Position numbers and translations under genes: made by a program. 59,012 nt of DNA from contig NZ_JAFBIZ010000005.1 of assembly GCF_021531995.1 (NCBI RefSeq), positions 1 through 59,012 of the forward strand, written 5' to 3'. This DNA comes from Faecalicatena contorta. GTDB taxonomy: Bacteria; Bacillota; Clostridia; Lachnospirales; Lachnospiraceae. The notes below the pieces were generated by a model. It was given only the letters and a program-made list of their open reading frames with translations. It did no database searches and was not told the origin of the DNA. Positions 16,502 to 26,073 of the stretch are shown here, one piece after another (positions within the stretch are counted from its first letter, which is position 1; every line of letters starts with the position of its first letter).

Positions 16502-16813
16502 TTACCTGTCCTCCTCATATATATGCATTATTTTTGTTACTCCCGACATCTTCAGTATCTTCCGGATCCTTTCACTGGTGTGTACTGCACACACCTCTCC
16601 TCCCAACATATACACACGCTTATAACGGCCCATGATCACTCCGATTCCGGAGCTGTCACAGAATACGGTATCTTTAAAGTCAAAGATGACATAGCGAATA
16701 TGATTGTGTTCGATCAGATGATCCGATTCCCTCCTGATTTCTTCCGCATTGTGATGATCCAGCTCTCCCGGAAGAAATATGGTCAGACAATTTTCCTGTA
16801 CCTGATATTTCAT
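16502..16813 (-). CDS. spoIIAA: Anti-anti-sigma-F factor
   Basis: A 103-residue STAS-domain protein. The phosphorylation site is the second Ser of FCDSSGIGVIMGRYK near residue 57, the position that SpoIIAB phosphorylates and SpoIIE dephosphorylates. In its unphosphorylated form it frees sigma-F in the forespore. Start 16813 is chosen for GGAGGGG seven bases upstream. It is first in the operon, and a terminator separates it from the TPR gene upstream. No clear sigma-H promoter could be read in the 70-base gap. Confidence 0.95.
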   Translation of the reverse strand: MKYQVQENCLTIFLPGELDHHNAEEIRRESDHLIEHNHIRYVIFDFKDTVFCDSSGIGVIMGRYKRVYMLGGEVCAVHTSERIRKILKMSGVTKIMHIYEEDR

Positions 16814-16884
16814 GCTTTCCCCTCCATTCAAAATCTTGCATCGACAGGATCTGCCATCGGCAGCTTTCCAGGATGCATGGCAAT

Positions 16885-16915
16885 GAAAAAAGGATATGCA
16901 TCTGCATATCCTTTT
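16885..16915 (-). terminator. Terminator between the TPR gene and spoIIAA
   Basis: On the minus strand AAAAGGATATGCA pairs with TGCATATCCTTTT (13 bp) around a two-base loop, and TTTTTTC follows. It closes the valS-ltaS-folC-TPR transcript. Confidence 0.85.
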
Positions 16916-16934
16916 CTTTCGTACGTTTGATCTC

Positions 16935-18290
16935 TTATTCTTCTGTATCTTTTTTGCCTTTACTGTTCTGTGCATCCAGTGCTTCCTGCGCGGTCTCTGC
17001 TGCCTTGGTATCCGGATACTCCTCAATGATCTTCTGGTATCTGATATTTGCCTGATCCTGATCGCCACTCTTTTCATATGATTGCGCTAGCAAAAGCATT
17101 GCCGCACCATCATTATACCCTTCATCCATCTTCATAATGGTCTCAAGGTTTGTAATAGCAGTCTCATAATTGGCAACTTCAAAATTACTCTGGGAAGTTG
17201 CATACAGGTTTGTACACATTCTTGGATACAATGTTTCCGTAATGTTTTCAAACTTTTCTCTTCCCACGGTTCCCAGAGAATCCGGATTTACCTTCAACAG
17301 TTCTTCCAGCATTGCCTCATCACTCATATCACCGGCCTGAAAATGTGCACTGATGTTTATGACAATCTCATAACTGTCCTGCGTTGAGGCAGCCGTAGCC
17401 TGTGCACTTTCTGTCTCCTCACTGGTTGACCTGTATTCCTCCAGTTCTTTTTTCAAAGCACTGATCTGCGCCTTCTGTGTCGCAATCTGGTCACTGAACT
17501 TCACCGTCTGCTCATTGATCTTATCCTGTCTGGACGCATTGATCGCCGGCATGACCAGGAAGCACATCACAGCAACCCCCATCAGGACTCCGACAGCAAT
17601 GTTGATCAGAGAATGAAGTCCCGCATTCTCCTTTAGTCCGGATGTCACCGGCTGGATGATAGTTTCATTACCTATATTATAAGTAACAGTCTGCGGATTC
17701 TTTTTCTTTCCTTCTTCTTCCTTAATCTTAACATTTCTGGACTTTCTTACCTGATTCAGTTCATGCATGTACTGAAGCGTAATCTCATCTGTCTTGTCCA
17801 GCTTATGTGCAATTCGTACTGCCTGCCTGGCTTTTGAATACTGCTCCGTCTGTATATAGAGCAGTGTCAGAAGCTGATACGCCTTGACATAAGTCGGATG
17901 CGCTTCTACCGCTTTTTTTAACTGAAGGATCGCCAGATCTTCTCCCCTCTGATAGCAGTATGTCAATGCCTGATTGTACCGTTTGATCGCCTGATTAATC
18001 GTATCAAGCTCATCTTTCTTCTCTTTGATCTTTTGAATATAATAATTGGCAATATTCTCATGTGACTGAAAATTCTTGCTTAAGATCCATTCAACCAGCG
18101 CCTCTCCAACATCTCCGCGTCCATAATAGACAAGTCCCAGAAGGTTTCTTGCCGCAATATTGGCTCTGTTATACTGTAAGCTTTTTTTCAGAGAAGCAAT
18201 CGCACCGGACATATCCCGGATATTCGCTTTTTTTAATCCGTCGTTATACCAGTAATTCGACTGATATACAAGTTTTGTTGTATAATCCAT
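16935..18290 (-). CDS. TPR-repeat membrane protein
   Basis: A 451-residue protein. Residues 1-190 contain several tetratricopeptide repeats (for example IAARNLLGLVYYGRGDVGEA and YVKAYQLLTLLYIQTEQYSK), residues 230-255 a single membrane helix (INIAVGVLMGVAVMCFLVMP), 260-300 a coiled coil (QIATQKAQISALKKELEEYR), and 350-440 a second TPR group (YETAITNLETIMKMDEGYND). TPR arrays bind partner proteins; the first set should be cytoplasmic and the second outside, or the reverse. It follows folC and a tiny gene, and precedes spoIIAA after a terminator. No specific function is known to me. Its position next to sporulation genes is only suggestive. Confidence 0.8.
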   Translation of the reverse strand: MDYTTKLVYQSNYWYNDGLKKANIRDMSGAIASLKKSLQYNRANIAARNLLGLVYYGRGDVGEALVEWILSKNFQSHENIANYYIQKIKEKKDELDTINQAIKRYNQALTYCYQRGEDLAILQLKKAVEAHPTYVKAYQLLTLLYIQTEQYSKARQAVRIAHKLDKTDEITLQYMHELNQVRKSRNVKIKEEEGKKKNPQTVTYNIGNETIIQPVTSGLKENAGLHSLINIAVGVLMGVAVMCFLVMPAINASRQDKINEQTVKFSDQIATQKAQISALKKELEEYRSTSEETESAQATAASTQDSYEIVINISAHFQAGDMSDEAMLEELLKVNPDSLGTVGREKFENITETLYPRMCTNLYATSQSNFEVANYETAITNLETIMKMDEGYNDGAAMLLLAQSYEKSGDQDQANIRYQKIIEEYPDTKAAETAQEALDAQNSKGKKDTEE

Positions 18291-18330
18291 ATACTACCCT
18301 CTGTTAATAATGTCTCCTACGACTCTGTTC

Positions 18331-18465
18331 CTACTTTGTCTGCTGAATCACTTCCCGCAGAATATCTGTCATATCTGTCAGATCTTCCTGATACACCGCA
18401 TCTTCTATATCTTCAACTTCCAGACTCGGCTGAAACTTCTTTAATTCTTCTTCAAAATCAAGCAT
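18331..18465 (-). CDS. Small acidic protein between folC and the TPR gene
   Basis: A 44-residue frame starting at 18465 with GGGAGGTG ten bases upstream, inside the last codons of folC (its ATG overlaps the folC stop as ATGCTTGA). It begins MLDFEEELKKFQPSLEVED and continues with DAVYQEDLTDMTDILREVIQ, strongly acidic and probably helical. Coupled translation with folC and the good ribosome site make it credible despite its length. I do not recognise a family; a protein-binding or adaptor role would be a guess. Confidence 0.65.
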   Translation of the reverse strand: MLDFEEELKKFQPSLEVEDIEDAVYQEDLTDMTDILREVIQQTK

Positions 18466-19795
18466 GCAAAGCACCTCCCAGTAGTTTTTTAATCATCCCC
18501 ACAAGGTATAGTGATCCCAGGCAATAGATCTCTCCGTCTTGCCCACGCTCCCTTTCTGCCGCCAAAAGAGCCTCTTCGAGGCTTTCCTCACACAGCACTT
18601 TTCTGGACGTATATTTTTCAAATATCGCCTTCAGTTCCTGTACCGGAACTCCTCGGGTATCTTCGATCTGCGTCACAATATAAGCTTTTGCATTCATGTT
18701 CTGACACAGATAGGCAATCATCTGCTCATACTTTTTATCTGCAACAGCCGAAAACAGAATGACCGGTCCCTCTCCTTCATCCGCCTTCAAAGCCTTAACG
18801 CTTTCTACAAACGCTTCAATCGCTCCCGGATTATGCGCACCATCAATCGTAATATGTTCCGCAACCTGTTCCATTCTGCCTGCCCAGTGTATCGATGCCA
18901 GTGCATCAACCCACCGATTGATATGGATTTTTTCTCCCTCCAGCAGATATTCTGCCGCTTCCAGTGCGATCATTGCATTCGTCACCTGATAACAGCCACA
19001 GATTGGGACTTGATAGATAACATCTTTATCATACGCATTCACTCTGGAAAATGCAATATATTTGCGGTTAACTTCTCGAATTTCGAACGCATTTTTCGAG
19101 ATTTCTCTACAGGGTGCCTGCTTCTCGAACGCCGTTTCCAGTATGACTTGTGATGCCTTTTCATTACTTCCGTCAAAGATAACCGGAATTTCTTCTTTGA
19201 TGATTCCTGCTTTCTCTGCCGCAATTTTCTCAATGGTATCCCCAAGAATATCCGTATGATCCAGGCTGATCGATGTGATCAGCGTAAGTGCCGGATGCTC
19301 CACAGAATTGGTCGCATCCAGTCTTCCTCCAAGGCCTGTTTCCAGAATGATATATTCCACATCCGTCTGCGCAAAAGCCATCATTCCCATACCAAAGAGA
19401 AATTCAAAATATGAAGGGTGCTCTATTCCATCTTCCTCCATCTCTCTGACAACGGACAGAACCATTTGAAATACCTTCAGAAAGGTATCATTTTCTATCT
19501 GGACATTGTCCATTCTTATTCGTTCATTTACAGATACAAGATGAGGGGATGTAAAGAACCCTGTTCTCTTCCCCTCTGCCATCAACAGTGCCTGAAGATA
19601 TGCACATACGGAACCTTTTCCATTGGTTCCGGCAACATGAATGATCTTTCTGTCCACTGCCGGATTCCCAAGTCTTCTTAAAAATGCCCTGGTATGTTCG
19701 AGCGTATGTTTTTTTGTAAACCTGGGAATCTCTTCAATATATTCTACTGCTTCCTCATATGTGTAGGACACAGTCTCTTTTTTACTCAACATCAT
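18458..19795 (-). CDS. folC: Bifunctional folylpolyglutamate synthase/dihydrofolate synthase
   Basis: A 445-residue Mur-ligase-fold enzyme that adds glutamate to folates. The ATP-binding loop is VAGTNGKGSVCAYL near residue 57, the folate-site segment is FTSPHLVSVNERIRMD near 80, and ETGLGGRLDATN near 155 and SLDHTDILGDT near 178 are diagnostic. The C-terminal domain carries IDGAHNPGAIEAF near 315. It overlaps the upstream LTA-synthase gene by 14 bases (start 19795 or the ATG one codon later, both behind GGTGG). It is in the T-box-led valS operon, so valine limitation may raise its expression. Confidence 0.93.
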   Translation of the reverse strand: MMLSKKETVSYTYEEAVEYIEEIPRFTKKHTLEHTRAFLRRLGNPAVDRKIIHVAGTNGKGSVCAYLQALLMAEGKRTGFFTSPHLVSVNERIRMDNVQIENDTFLKVFQMVLSVVREMEEDGIEHPSYFEFLFGMGMMAFAQTDVEYIILETGLGGRLDATNSVEHPALTLITSISLDHTDILGDTIEKIAAEKAGIIKEEIPVIFDGSNEKASQVILETAFEKQAPCREISKNAFEIREVNRKYIAFSRVNAYDKDVIYQVPICGCYQVTNAMIALEAAEYLLEGEKIHINRWVDALASIHWAGRMEQVAEHITIDGAHNPGAIEAFVESVKALKADEGEGPVILFSAVADKKYEQMIAYLCQNMNAKAYIVTQIEDTRGVPVQELKAIFEKYTSRKVLCEESLEEALLAAERERGQDGEIYCLGSLYLVGMIKKLLGGALHA

Positions 19796-21992
19796 AGCTT
19801 TGATCCACCCACGATTTCGACTTATCGGTTGCTGTACCTTCCTGTTCTACCAGTTCACCATCCTGATAGATATACTTTTCTGACATACGGAAGATCGTTT
19901 CACTGGATCCAACCTGTCCGACCTGAATCACATCTCCGTCTGACAGTTCAACCTCTGACAGATCGATTCTGGTATTATTCAGGAAACTGCTCTTTTGCTT
20001 TTCTCCATTGATATATATTTTACTGTATTTGGTAAAATTCTCTCCGTACAGACTATATCCTTTATTCAAATGCGGTACAATGCTGCTAAGCGTGACATCC
20101 CGCACTCCCATTACCATATGTCCTTCCGTAATCGGCTGATCTCCATCATACACATACTGATTGCCATACAGGATGTCATACTGAAGCAGTTCCAGATCCG
20201 CCAGATAATTCTTGCTCTTTGTTCTTTCCTGATGATAATTGAATATCGTTCCGGAATGAATGTCCAGTCGTTCAAACACCTCTGCCATCAACTGATAAGA
20301 CGGCAGGTTCTTATCTTCCTTTTCCAGACCGATATTATCCCAGATCACATAGTTTGTATTATACAGGTACCTGCTCTTTAGATCCTCCGCCTTAAGTCCC
20401 ATCGTCGGAAGATGATCTCCATAGAACACAACAACCGTTGGTTCACCGCGTTCTTCAATCGCCTTTACCAGATTTCCGGCAAACTGATCCATCTCATATA
20501 CCTGATTGACATAATACTCCCATTTATTCTTTTTAGCAGGATCGTCGATTCCTTCTACCGTAATTGTCGGATTTTCAATGACCTGTTCCTCCGGATAGTC
20601 TCCATGCCCCTGAACACTGACCGCAAACACAAAATCCTGCTGCTGCGTCGTATCCATGGATTCCAGAATATGCTGAATCAGAATGTCATCCTTCGCCCAG
20701 CCGTTTTCCGTAGTCTGAAGTACATTCATGAATTCCTTACTGGTGTATGTGTCAAATCCAATATTATTAAACACGTTGGCGCGACTGTAAAAGTTACCGG
20801 TATTGTTGTGAAGTGCATGTGTACCATATCCCAGTGTGCCAAGCGCAGTTGCCGCACTTTCGCATGGCGTGGTTTTCAGCATCGTCTTGTACGGATATTC
20901 TCCTGGACCGAAGTAACGAAGATTCATTCCCGTCAATACCTCAAACTCTGTATTTGCAGTACCGGCTCCTACAGAAGGTACTTTAAAATATCCTGTTGAA
21001 TACTCATCGTACATGGCATGAAGATTCGGACATGGATCCTCCGATGTTGTAAAAAACTCTGCTTCGGCCACATCAAAATAAGATTCCAGCTGTACAACAA
21101 TGATATTCGGCCGCTCCTCTTCCGCAAGCCCGGTCTCATTCCTGGTAATCTCTCCATTCTTGCTGATCTCGGCAATCGTTTCTTCATTATAATCATTCGG
21201 TTCATTGATCCCGGTATTAAAAAGACTTGCCATAAAACAGTAAGGAAGTCCGTAATCTTCATACGCAAACGCAATATTTCCAAAATACGTAGAGACCACT
21301 CTCTTATCTACCGCCTGCTCTGCCACAAAACCATACAGTGCACAACAGATTGCAATTCCGATCAGAGCACGAACGTGGTGGACTTTCCCACTGTACTGTC
21401 CGCCCCGCCTCCACATGGATATACACCAGACGATCAGCGCCACGACTCCGATCACCAGAATGACCAGCTCAAAACCATTACAATAATTATTGATCAGAGC
21501 GATACCATCCTGCGCAATCTTGAGATCCTGTGCATTGAATGGTGTGACACGCTTCAGTAGAATATACCCATTGGCAACTCCGAGAATCAGCCAGACCGCA
21601 CTGATAATGATTCTTGCGAACACTCTTCGCTTGAGCAGATAGACAATCGAAAATGTCACAAATATCATAAAAGCATTGTACAGGAACACATATGGCGATC
21701 CAGTCATATATTTCCAGGCTTCCACTAAGGAATGCCTGGAAATTGCTTCTATTGCATAATTAATGATGCATGCCAGCAGTGCGTGAAATACCAGCGAGAA
21801 ACGATTCATAAATGCATATACCGGTTTCATCTTCTGTGCAAATGCGCTGTTGCGGCGCTCTTCCAGGATCCTTTCTCTTCGTTCCCTTCTGCCCTTCCAG
21901 TATTCTATTATATCTTCTTTTTTCAGATGTTTTAATTTATGAATTCCCGCCTTAATGTCGGGCTTTTTTAAATGAACCTTCTTCATCTTCAC
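19782..21992 (-). CDS. LTA synthase family phosphoglycerol transferase
   Basis: A 736-residue membrane enzyme with a long basic N-terminus, about five helices (residues 65-230) and an extracellular sulfatase-like domain (about 290-620). Active-site marks are NIIVVQLESYFD near 295 and SVGAGTANTEFEVLTGMN near 345, whose Thr is the expected nucleophile, plus FVFAVSVQGHGDYP and VVFYGDHLPTMG further on, which bind the metal. It should transfer glycerophosphate from phosphatidylglycerol to a glycolipid or other acceptor at the outer membrane face. The C-terminal 110 residues form an extra domain. Start is a GTG at 21992 directly after the valS stop, or an ATG at 21986. True LtaS, LtaP-like primase and other transferases cannot be separated here. 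Confidence 0.85.
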   Translation of the reverse strand: MKMKKVHLKKPDIKAGIHKLKHLKKEDIIEYWKGRRERRERILEERRNSAFAQKMKPVYAFMNRFSLVFHALLACIINYAIEAISRHSLVEAWKYMTGSPYVFLYNAFMIFVTFSIVYLLKRRVFARIIISAVWLILGVANGYILLKRVTPFNAQDLKIAQDGIALINNYCNGFELVILVIGVVALIVWCISMWRRGGQYSGKVHHVRALIGIAICCALYGFVAEQAVDKRVVSTYFGNIAFAYEDYGLPYCFMASLFNTGINEPNDYNEETIAEISKNGEITRNETGLAEEERPNIIVVQLESYFDVAEAEFFTTSEDPCPNLHAMYDEYSTGYFKVPSVGAGTANTEFEVLTGMNLRYFGPGEYPYKTMLKTTPCESAATALGTLGYGTHALHNNTGNFYSRANVFNNIGFDTYTSKEFMNVLQTTENGWAKDDILIQHILESMDTTQQQDFVFAVSVQGHGDYPEEQVIENPTITVEGIDDPAKKNKWEYYVNQVYEMDQFAGNLVKAIEERGEPTVVVFYGDHLPTMGLKAEDLKSRYLYNTNYVIWDNIGLEKEDKNLPSYQLMAEVFERLDIHSGTIFNYHQERTKSKNYLADLELLQYDILYGNQYVYDGDQPITEGHMVMGVRDVTLSSIVPHLNKGYSLYGENFTKYSKIYINGEKQKSSFLNNTRIDLSEVELSDGDVIQVGQVGSSETIFRMSEKYIYQDGELVEQEGTATDKSKSWVDQSYDVE

Positions 21993-24653
21993 CTATGACC
22001 TTTTTGCTCTTAATCCTTCCAGTCTTTCTTTTACCTGTTCCATCATCTGTCGGTATGTTTCCAGCTTCTGACGTTCTTCCTGGACTTTCGCTGCAGGAGC
22101 CTTGCTGACAAACTTCTCATTATTCAGCATTCCTGTTGCACGGGCAATTTCTTTTGAAAGTCTCGTTTCTTCTTTTGTTAATCTATCAATCTCCTGATCA
22201 AAGTCGATCAGTTCTTCCAGCGGAACATATACCGTCGCATCCGGTACCACAACGGATACCGCATCATCTGCAATTCCTGTCTTATCATTCTGAATCACAA
22301 GTGCGTTCAAAGCTGCCATGGTCTGTGCTGATGTATCAAGCAGAGCCAGTCCCTCACATATCTTGGCATCTTCACATACAACATATGCGGTTGCCTTTCT
22401 GGAATTCGGTACGTTCATTTCTGCCCGCACATTACGGATTCCTCTTACGATCTCTTTGTAATGGTCTACCACCATCTCTGCATCCGGAGCGTTGCGCTTT
22501 TCATCGTATACAGGCCAGTCTGACATCATCAGTGATTCCTCTTCCGGAACCAGTTTGCTGTAAATCTCCTCTGTTACAAACGGCATATATGGATGGAGAA
22601 GTTTCAGAGAATTCTTCAGTACCTCTCTGAGCGTCCACAGTGCATCATTTGCACCTTCTGCGTCTTCTTCCGCATGATAGATACGATATTTTGCGATCTC
22701 GATATACCAGTCACAGAATTCATCCCATAGGAAATCGTAGATCTTGGACAAAGCGATACCAAGCTCAAACTTATCCATATTTTCTGTTACGTCTTTTACC
22801 AGTGTATTGCATCTGGACAAGATCCATGCATCTGCCGGATAACGATTGAAATCTGCCGGCTCTGTCAGTTCCTTATCTCCCAGATTCATCAGGATAAATC
22901 TGGATGCATTCCATACTTTGTTCGCAAAGTTACGGCTCGCCTCTACTCTTTCATTATAGAAACGCATGTCATTACCAGGCGCATTTCCTGTTACAAGTGT
23001 CATACGCAGGGCATCTGCACCATACTGATCGATGATCTCCAGCGGATCAATACCATTTCCGAGAGATTTACTCATCTTGCGGCCCTGGGAATCTCTCACC
23101 AGACCGTGAATAAATACGGTATGGAACGGTGCTTTCCCTGTATGCTCATAACCGGAGAATACCATACGGATTACCCAAAAGAAAATGATGTCATATCCGG
23201 TAACCAGTACATCTGTCGGATAGAAATAATCCAGATCTTCATTCTGATCCGGCCATCCAAGTGTGGAGAATGGCCACAGCGCAGAACTAAACCATGTATC
23301 CAGTGTATCTTCATCCTGTGTAAAGTGTGTGCATCCGCACTTTGGACATTTTTCCGGAGCACCGCGTCCTACCACAACTTCTCCACATTCATCACAGTAA
23401 TAAGCCGGAATTCTGTGTCCCCACCAGATCTGTCTTGAGATACACCAGTCACGGATATTCTCCAGCCAGTGCAGGTAGATCTTATTAAAACGCTCCGGAA
23501 CAAATCTGAGTTCCCCGTTCTTGATTGCTTCAATCGCCGGTTTTGCCAGTTCATCCATCTTAACGAACCACTGCTGCTTTACCATCGGCTCTACCGTTGT
23601 ATGGCAACGGTCATGTGTACCTACATTATGAGAATGTGGCACAACCTTTACCAGATATCCCTGCTCTTCCAGATCCTTCACCATGGCCTTTCTTGCCTCG
23701 TAACGATCCATGCCGGCATATTTTCCACCATACTGCGCATTGATCGTAGCATCGTCGTTCATAATGTTGATCTCAGGCAGGTTGTGACGCTTTCCAACTT
23801 CAAAGTCATTCGGGTCATGTGCAGGTGTGATCTTAACCGCACCGGTTCCAAATTCTTTATCTACATAATAGTCTGCAACAATCGGAATCTCTCTGTCAGT
23901 CAATGGAAGCAGACAGGTCTTTCCAACGATATCTTTATATCTCTCATCATCCGGATGTACGGCAATAGCCGTATCACCAAGCATAGTCTCCGGACGTGTT
24001 GTTGCGATCTCCAGGAAATCATCGGTTCCTACGATCGGATACTTGATGTGCCAGAAGAATCCATCCTGCTCTTCATGCTCAACTTCTGCATCAGACAGAG
24101 ATGTCTTACATACCGGACACCAGTTGATGATTCTTGATCCCTTATAGATATATCCTTTTTCATAAAGTTTGATAAATACTTCTTCAACAGCTTTGGAACA
24201 ACCCTCATCCATTGTGAAGCGTTCTCTGTCCCAGTCACAGGATACACCTAACTTTTTCAACTGTCCTTCGATCGTTCCTGCATACTCTTCCTTCCACTGC
24301 CAGGTTCTCTCCAGGAATTTTTCTCTTCCAAGCTCTTTTTTATCAATCCCTTCTTCTTTCAACTGATTGGTAACCTTAACCTCTGTGGAGATTGCCGCAT
24401 GGTCTGTTCCCGGAATCCACAGTGCATTGTATCCCTGCATTCTCTTATAGCGGATCAGGATATCCTGCAGTGTATTGTCCAGTGCATGTCCCATATGCAG
24501 CTTACCGGTAATATTCGGTGGCGGCATCACAGTTGTAAACGGTTTTCTGCTTCTGTCAACCTCAGCGTGAAAATACTTATTTTCACACCATCTTTCATAT
24601 AACTTTGCTTCAATCTCTTTTGGATTGTAGGTCTTTTCCAGGTTCTGACTCAT
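21993..24653 (-). CDS. valS: Valyl-tRNA synthetase
   Basis: An 886-residue class I aminoacyl-tRNA synthetase. The HIGH-type motif is NITGKLHMGHALDN near residue 40, the editing domain follows (EIATTRPETMLGDTAIAVHP near 215), the KMSKS loop is GRKMSKSLGNGIDP near 515, and the C-terminal coiled coil (KEETRLSKEIARATGMLNNE) near 820 is specific for ValRS. Start 24653 is preferred because GAGGAGG lies seven bases upstream. A T-box leader with a valine GUA specifier stands before it. It begins an operon that continues with ltaS-like, folC, a tiny gene and the TPR gene. Confidence 0.97.
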   Translation of the reverse strand: MSQNLEKTYNPKEIEAKLYERWCENKYFHAEVDRSRKPFTTVMPPPNITGKLHMGHALDNTLQDILIRYKRMQGYNALWIPGTDHAAISTEVKVTNQLKEEGIDKKELGREKFLERTWQWKEEYAGTIEGQLKKLGVSCDWDRERFTMDEGCSKAVEEVFIKLYEKGYIYKGSRIINWCPVCKTSLSDAEVEHEEQDGFFWHIKYPIVGTDDFLEIATTRPETMLGDTAIAVHPDDERYKDIVGKTCLLPLTDREIPIVADYYVDKEFGTGAVKITPAHDPNDFEVGKRHNLPEINIMNDDATINAQYGGKYAGMDRYEARKAMVKDLEEQGYLVKVVPHSHNVGTHDRCHTTVEPMVKQQWFVKMDELAKPAIEAIKNGELRFVPERFNKIYLHWLENIRDWCISRQIWWGHRIPAYYCDECGEVVVGRGAPEKCPKCGCTHFTQDEDTLDTWFSSALWPFSTLGWPDQNEDLDYFYPTDVLVTGYDIIFFWVIRMVFSGYEHTGKAPFHTVFIHGLVRDSQGRKMSKSLGNGIDPLEIIDQYGADALRMTLVTGNAPGNDMRFYNERVEASRNFANKVWNASRFILMNLGDKELTEPADFNRYPADAWILSRCNTLVKDVTENMDKFELGIALSKIYDFLWDEFCDWYIEIAKYRIYHAEEDAEGANDALWTLREVLKNSLKLLHPYMPFVTEEIYSKLVPEEESLMMSDWPVYDEKRNAPDAEMVVDHYKEIVRGIRNVRAEMNVPNSRKATAYVVCEDAKICEGLALLDTSAQTMAALNALVIQNDKTGIADDAVSVVVPDATVYVPLEELIDFDQEIDRLTKEETRLSKEIARATGMLNNEKFVSKAPAAKVQEERQKLETYRQMMEQVKERLEGLRAKRS

Positions 24654-24723
24654 AGTTTCCTCCTCATACTTCAGATACACTTTATCCTATTACTTTTCAC
24701 ATTTTCTTCACATTTTGAAAATG

Positions 24724-25002
24724 AAAAAGCCCTCTACATTACGTAAAGGGCGATTGTAGTCGCGGTACCACCTTTATTATATAGAAGAAATACTTATTCA
24801 CCCCTTCTATACATCTCATCTTATTCTATAACGGGAACGACTCCGGGACGACCTAGCTTCTTATTATGAAGTTCAGCCATCCGGCTCAAAAGCTACCTTC
24901 TGTATCCTGAATATCCCGAGTACCTCTCAGCCTGTGGGTCACTCTCTCTGGCAGGTTCATGAATACATACTCCTCTTTATCAAAGCCTTTACGTATAAAC
25001 TA
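24724..25002 (-). promoter_or_regulatory. T-box leader (valine-responsive)
   Basis: The conserved T-box TGGTACCGCG is at 24770-24761, followed by a terminator whose stem GCCCT...AGGGC spans 24751-24729, with TTTTT at 24728-24724. Upstream, stem I carries the AGGAGTA box (24974-24968), a distal stem pairing TGTATTC with GGATACA, and on its 3' side the specifier GTA at 24896-24894, a valine codon. Uncharged tRNA-Val with anticodon UAC would stabilise the antiterminator and allow valS transcription. The class is certain; the specifier was placed by folding by eye and is fairly sure. Confidence 0.95.
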
Positions 25003-25008
25003 CTGATT

Positions 25009-25037
25009 ATCATAGCCATCGAAAATCAATTTGTCAA
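25009..25037 (-). promoter_or_regulatory. Sigma-A promoter of the valS operon
   Basis: TTGACA (25037-25032) and TATGAT (25014-25009) lie 17 bp apart on the minus strand; transcription would begin near 25002, just before the T-box stem I. Confidence 0.8.
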
Positions 25038-25066
25038 GGAAATTAAGACTTTTTTAATAGTTCACC

Positions 25067-26011
25067 CTAGATAAGGGAAAAGCTTCTCAGTATATACAGC
25101 CATCCTGTCAGGGTGAATGCACTGAACAAAGTGGTAAGCATAACGGTACTTGACGTCAGAGTACCTTCATGTCCCATATTTTTTGCCATAACAAAGCTGC
25201 TCACGGTTGTGGCAGATCCCAGCATCACAAGAATGGCCACCAGTTCCTCCCTGCAAAAGCCCATCCATACAGCCATCGGAAGGAAGACACCTGCATATCC
25301 CACCAGCTTGATCAATGCTGCCACGACAGACGGTTTTACCTTTGCAAATGCTTTCCGGATGTCAAAGGTTGCTCCCATAGCCATTAATCCCATCGGCGTG
25401 GCAACACTTGCAACACTGCTCACTGTTTTTTCTGCAATATGTGGCATTGGAATCTTTAGTGCTGACCACAGAAGTCCGACCACGATTCCGATAATGATTG
25501 GATTCGTCACAATGCCTTTCAGTGTTTTTTCCAGAACCTTACGGTCCAGTCCCTTCTGTTCCGGTCGGAATAGTGACAACACAAGAACTGCCATCACATT
25601 ATAGAGCGGCACACTTCCGATGATCATAAGAGGCGCCATTCCCGACGTTCCATATATATTTTGAATGAACGCAATTCCCAGAAGCGCCGCGCTGCTTCGA
25701 TAGGAAGCCTGAATAAATTCTCCCTGGATCGACTTGTCTTTCCATAAATATGAGATTACAACAGAGATTGCAATACTGAGTACTGTTACCAAAAAGCAGA
25801 ATAAGATAAACTTCATATTCCACACCTTATCAAAGTCGACCGATGCCAGATCACTGAACACAAGCAGTGGAAGCGGCACCCGGAATACAAACTGATTCAT
25901 CTTTGATGCAAATGCATCATCAATCCATCCTGCTTTTCGAAATATCAATCCCAAAAGCATCATAAAAAACACCGGAACCGTCGCATTTAAACTAAATATC
26001 AGATTTTCCAT
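25067..26011 (-). CDS. AEC-family (auxin efflux carrier-like) transporter
   Basis: A 314-residue membrane protein with about ten helices in the AEC/BASS-like arrangement: two halves of five helices with a charged central loop (SLFRPEQKGLDRKVLEKTLK, residues 157-176). Typical segments are FMMLLGLIFRKAGWIDDAF near residue 20, NPIIIGIVVGLLWSALKIP near 180 and MGLMAMGATFDIRKAFAKV near 220. Bacterial members move malate, malonate or other carboxylates; the substrate here is unknown. Start 26011 is set by AAGGAGAAGG. The hypoxanthine-DNA glycosylase gene lies 62 bases upstream on the same strand, so the two may share a transcript without functional link. Confidence 0.85.
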   Translation of the reverse strand: MENLIFSLNATVPVFFMMLLGLIFRKAGWIDDAFASKMNQFVFRVPLPLLVFSDLASVDFDKVWNMKFILFCFLVTVLSIAISVVISYLWKDKSIQGEFIQASYRSSAALLGIAFIQNIYGTSGMAPLMIIGSVPLYNVMAVLVLSLFRPEQKGLDRKVLEKTLKGIVTNPIIIGIVVGLLWSALKIPMPHIAEKTVSSVASVATPMGLMAMGATFDIRKAFAKVKPSVVAALIKLVGYAGVFLPMAVWMGFCREELVAILVMLGSATTVSSFVMAKNMGHEGTLTSSTVMLTTLFSAFTLTGWLYILRSFSLI

Positions 26012-26073
26012 CCTTCTCCTTCTTTCATCGTTATTTATTCGCTTCAACTCAAGACTCTCTCTCGGAACGTATA

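Noticed and set aside
16885-16915. Sigma-H -35 element (AAAGGATAT) for the spoIIA operon
   Set aside because: It matches the -35 pattern but no GAAT-type -10 lies 11-12 bp downstream, and the bases are explained by the terminator.
24724-24751. Independent terminator before valS
   Set aside because: It is the terminator part of the T-box leader, directly downstream of the TGGTACCGCG element.
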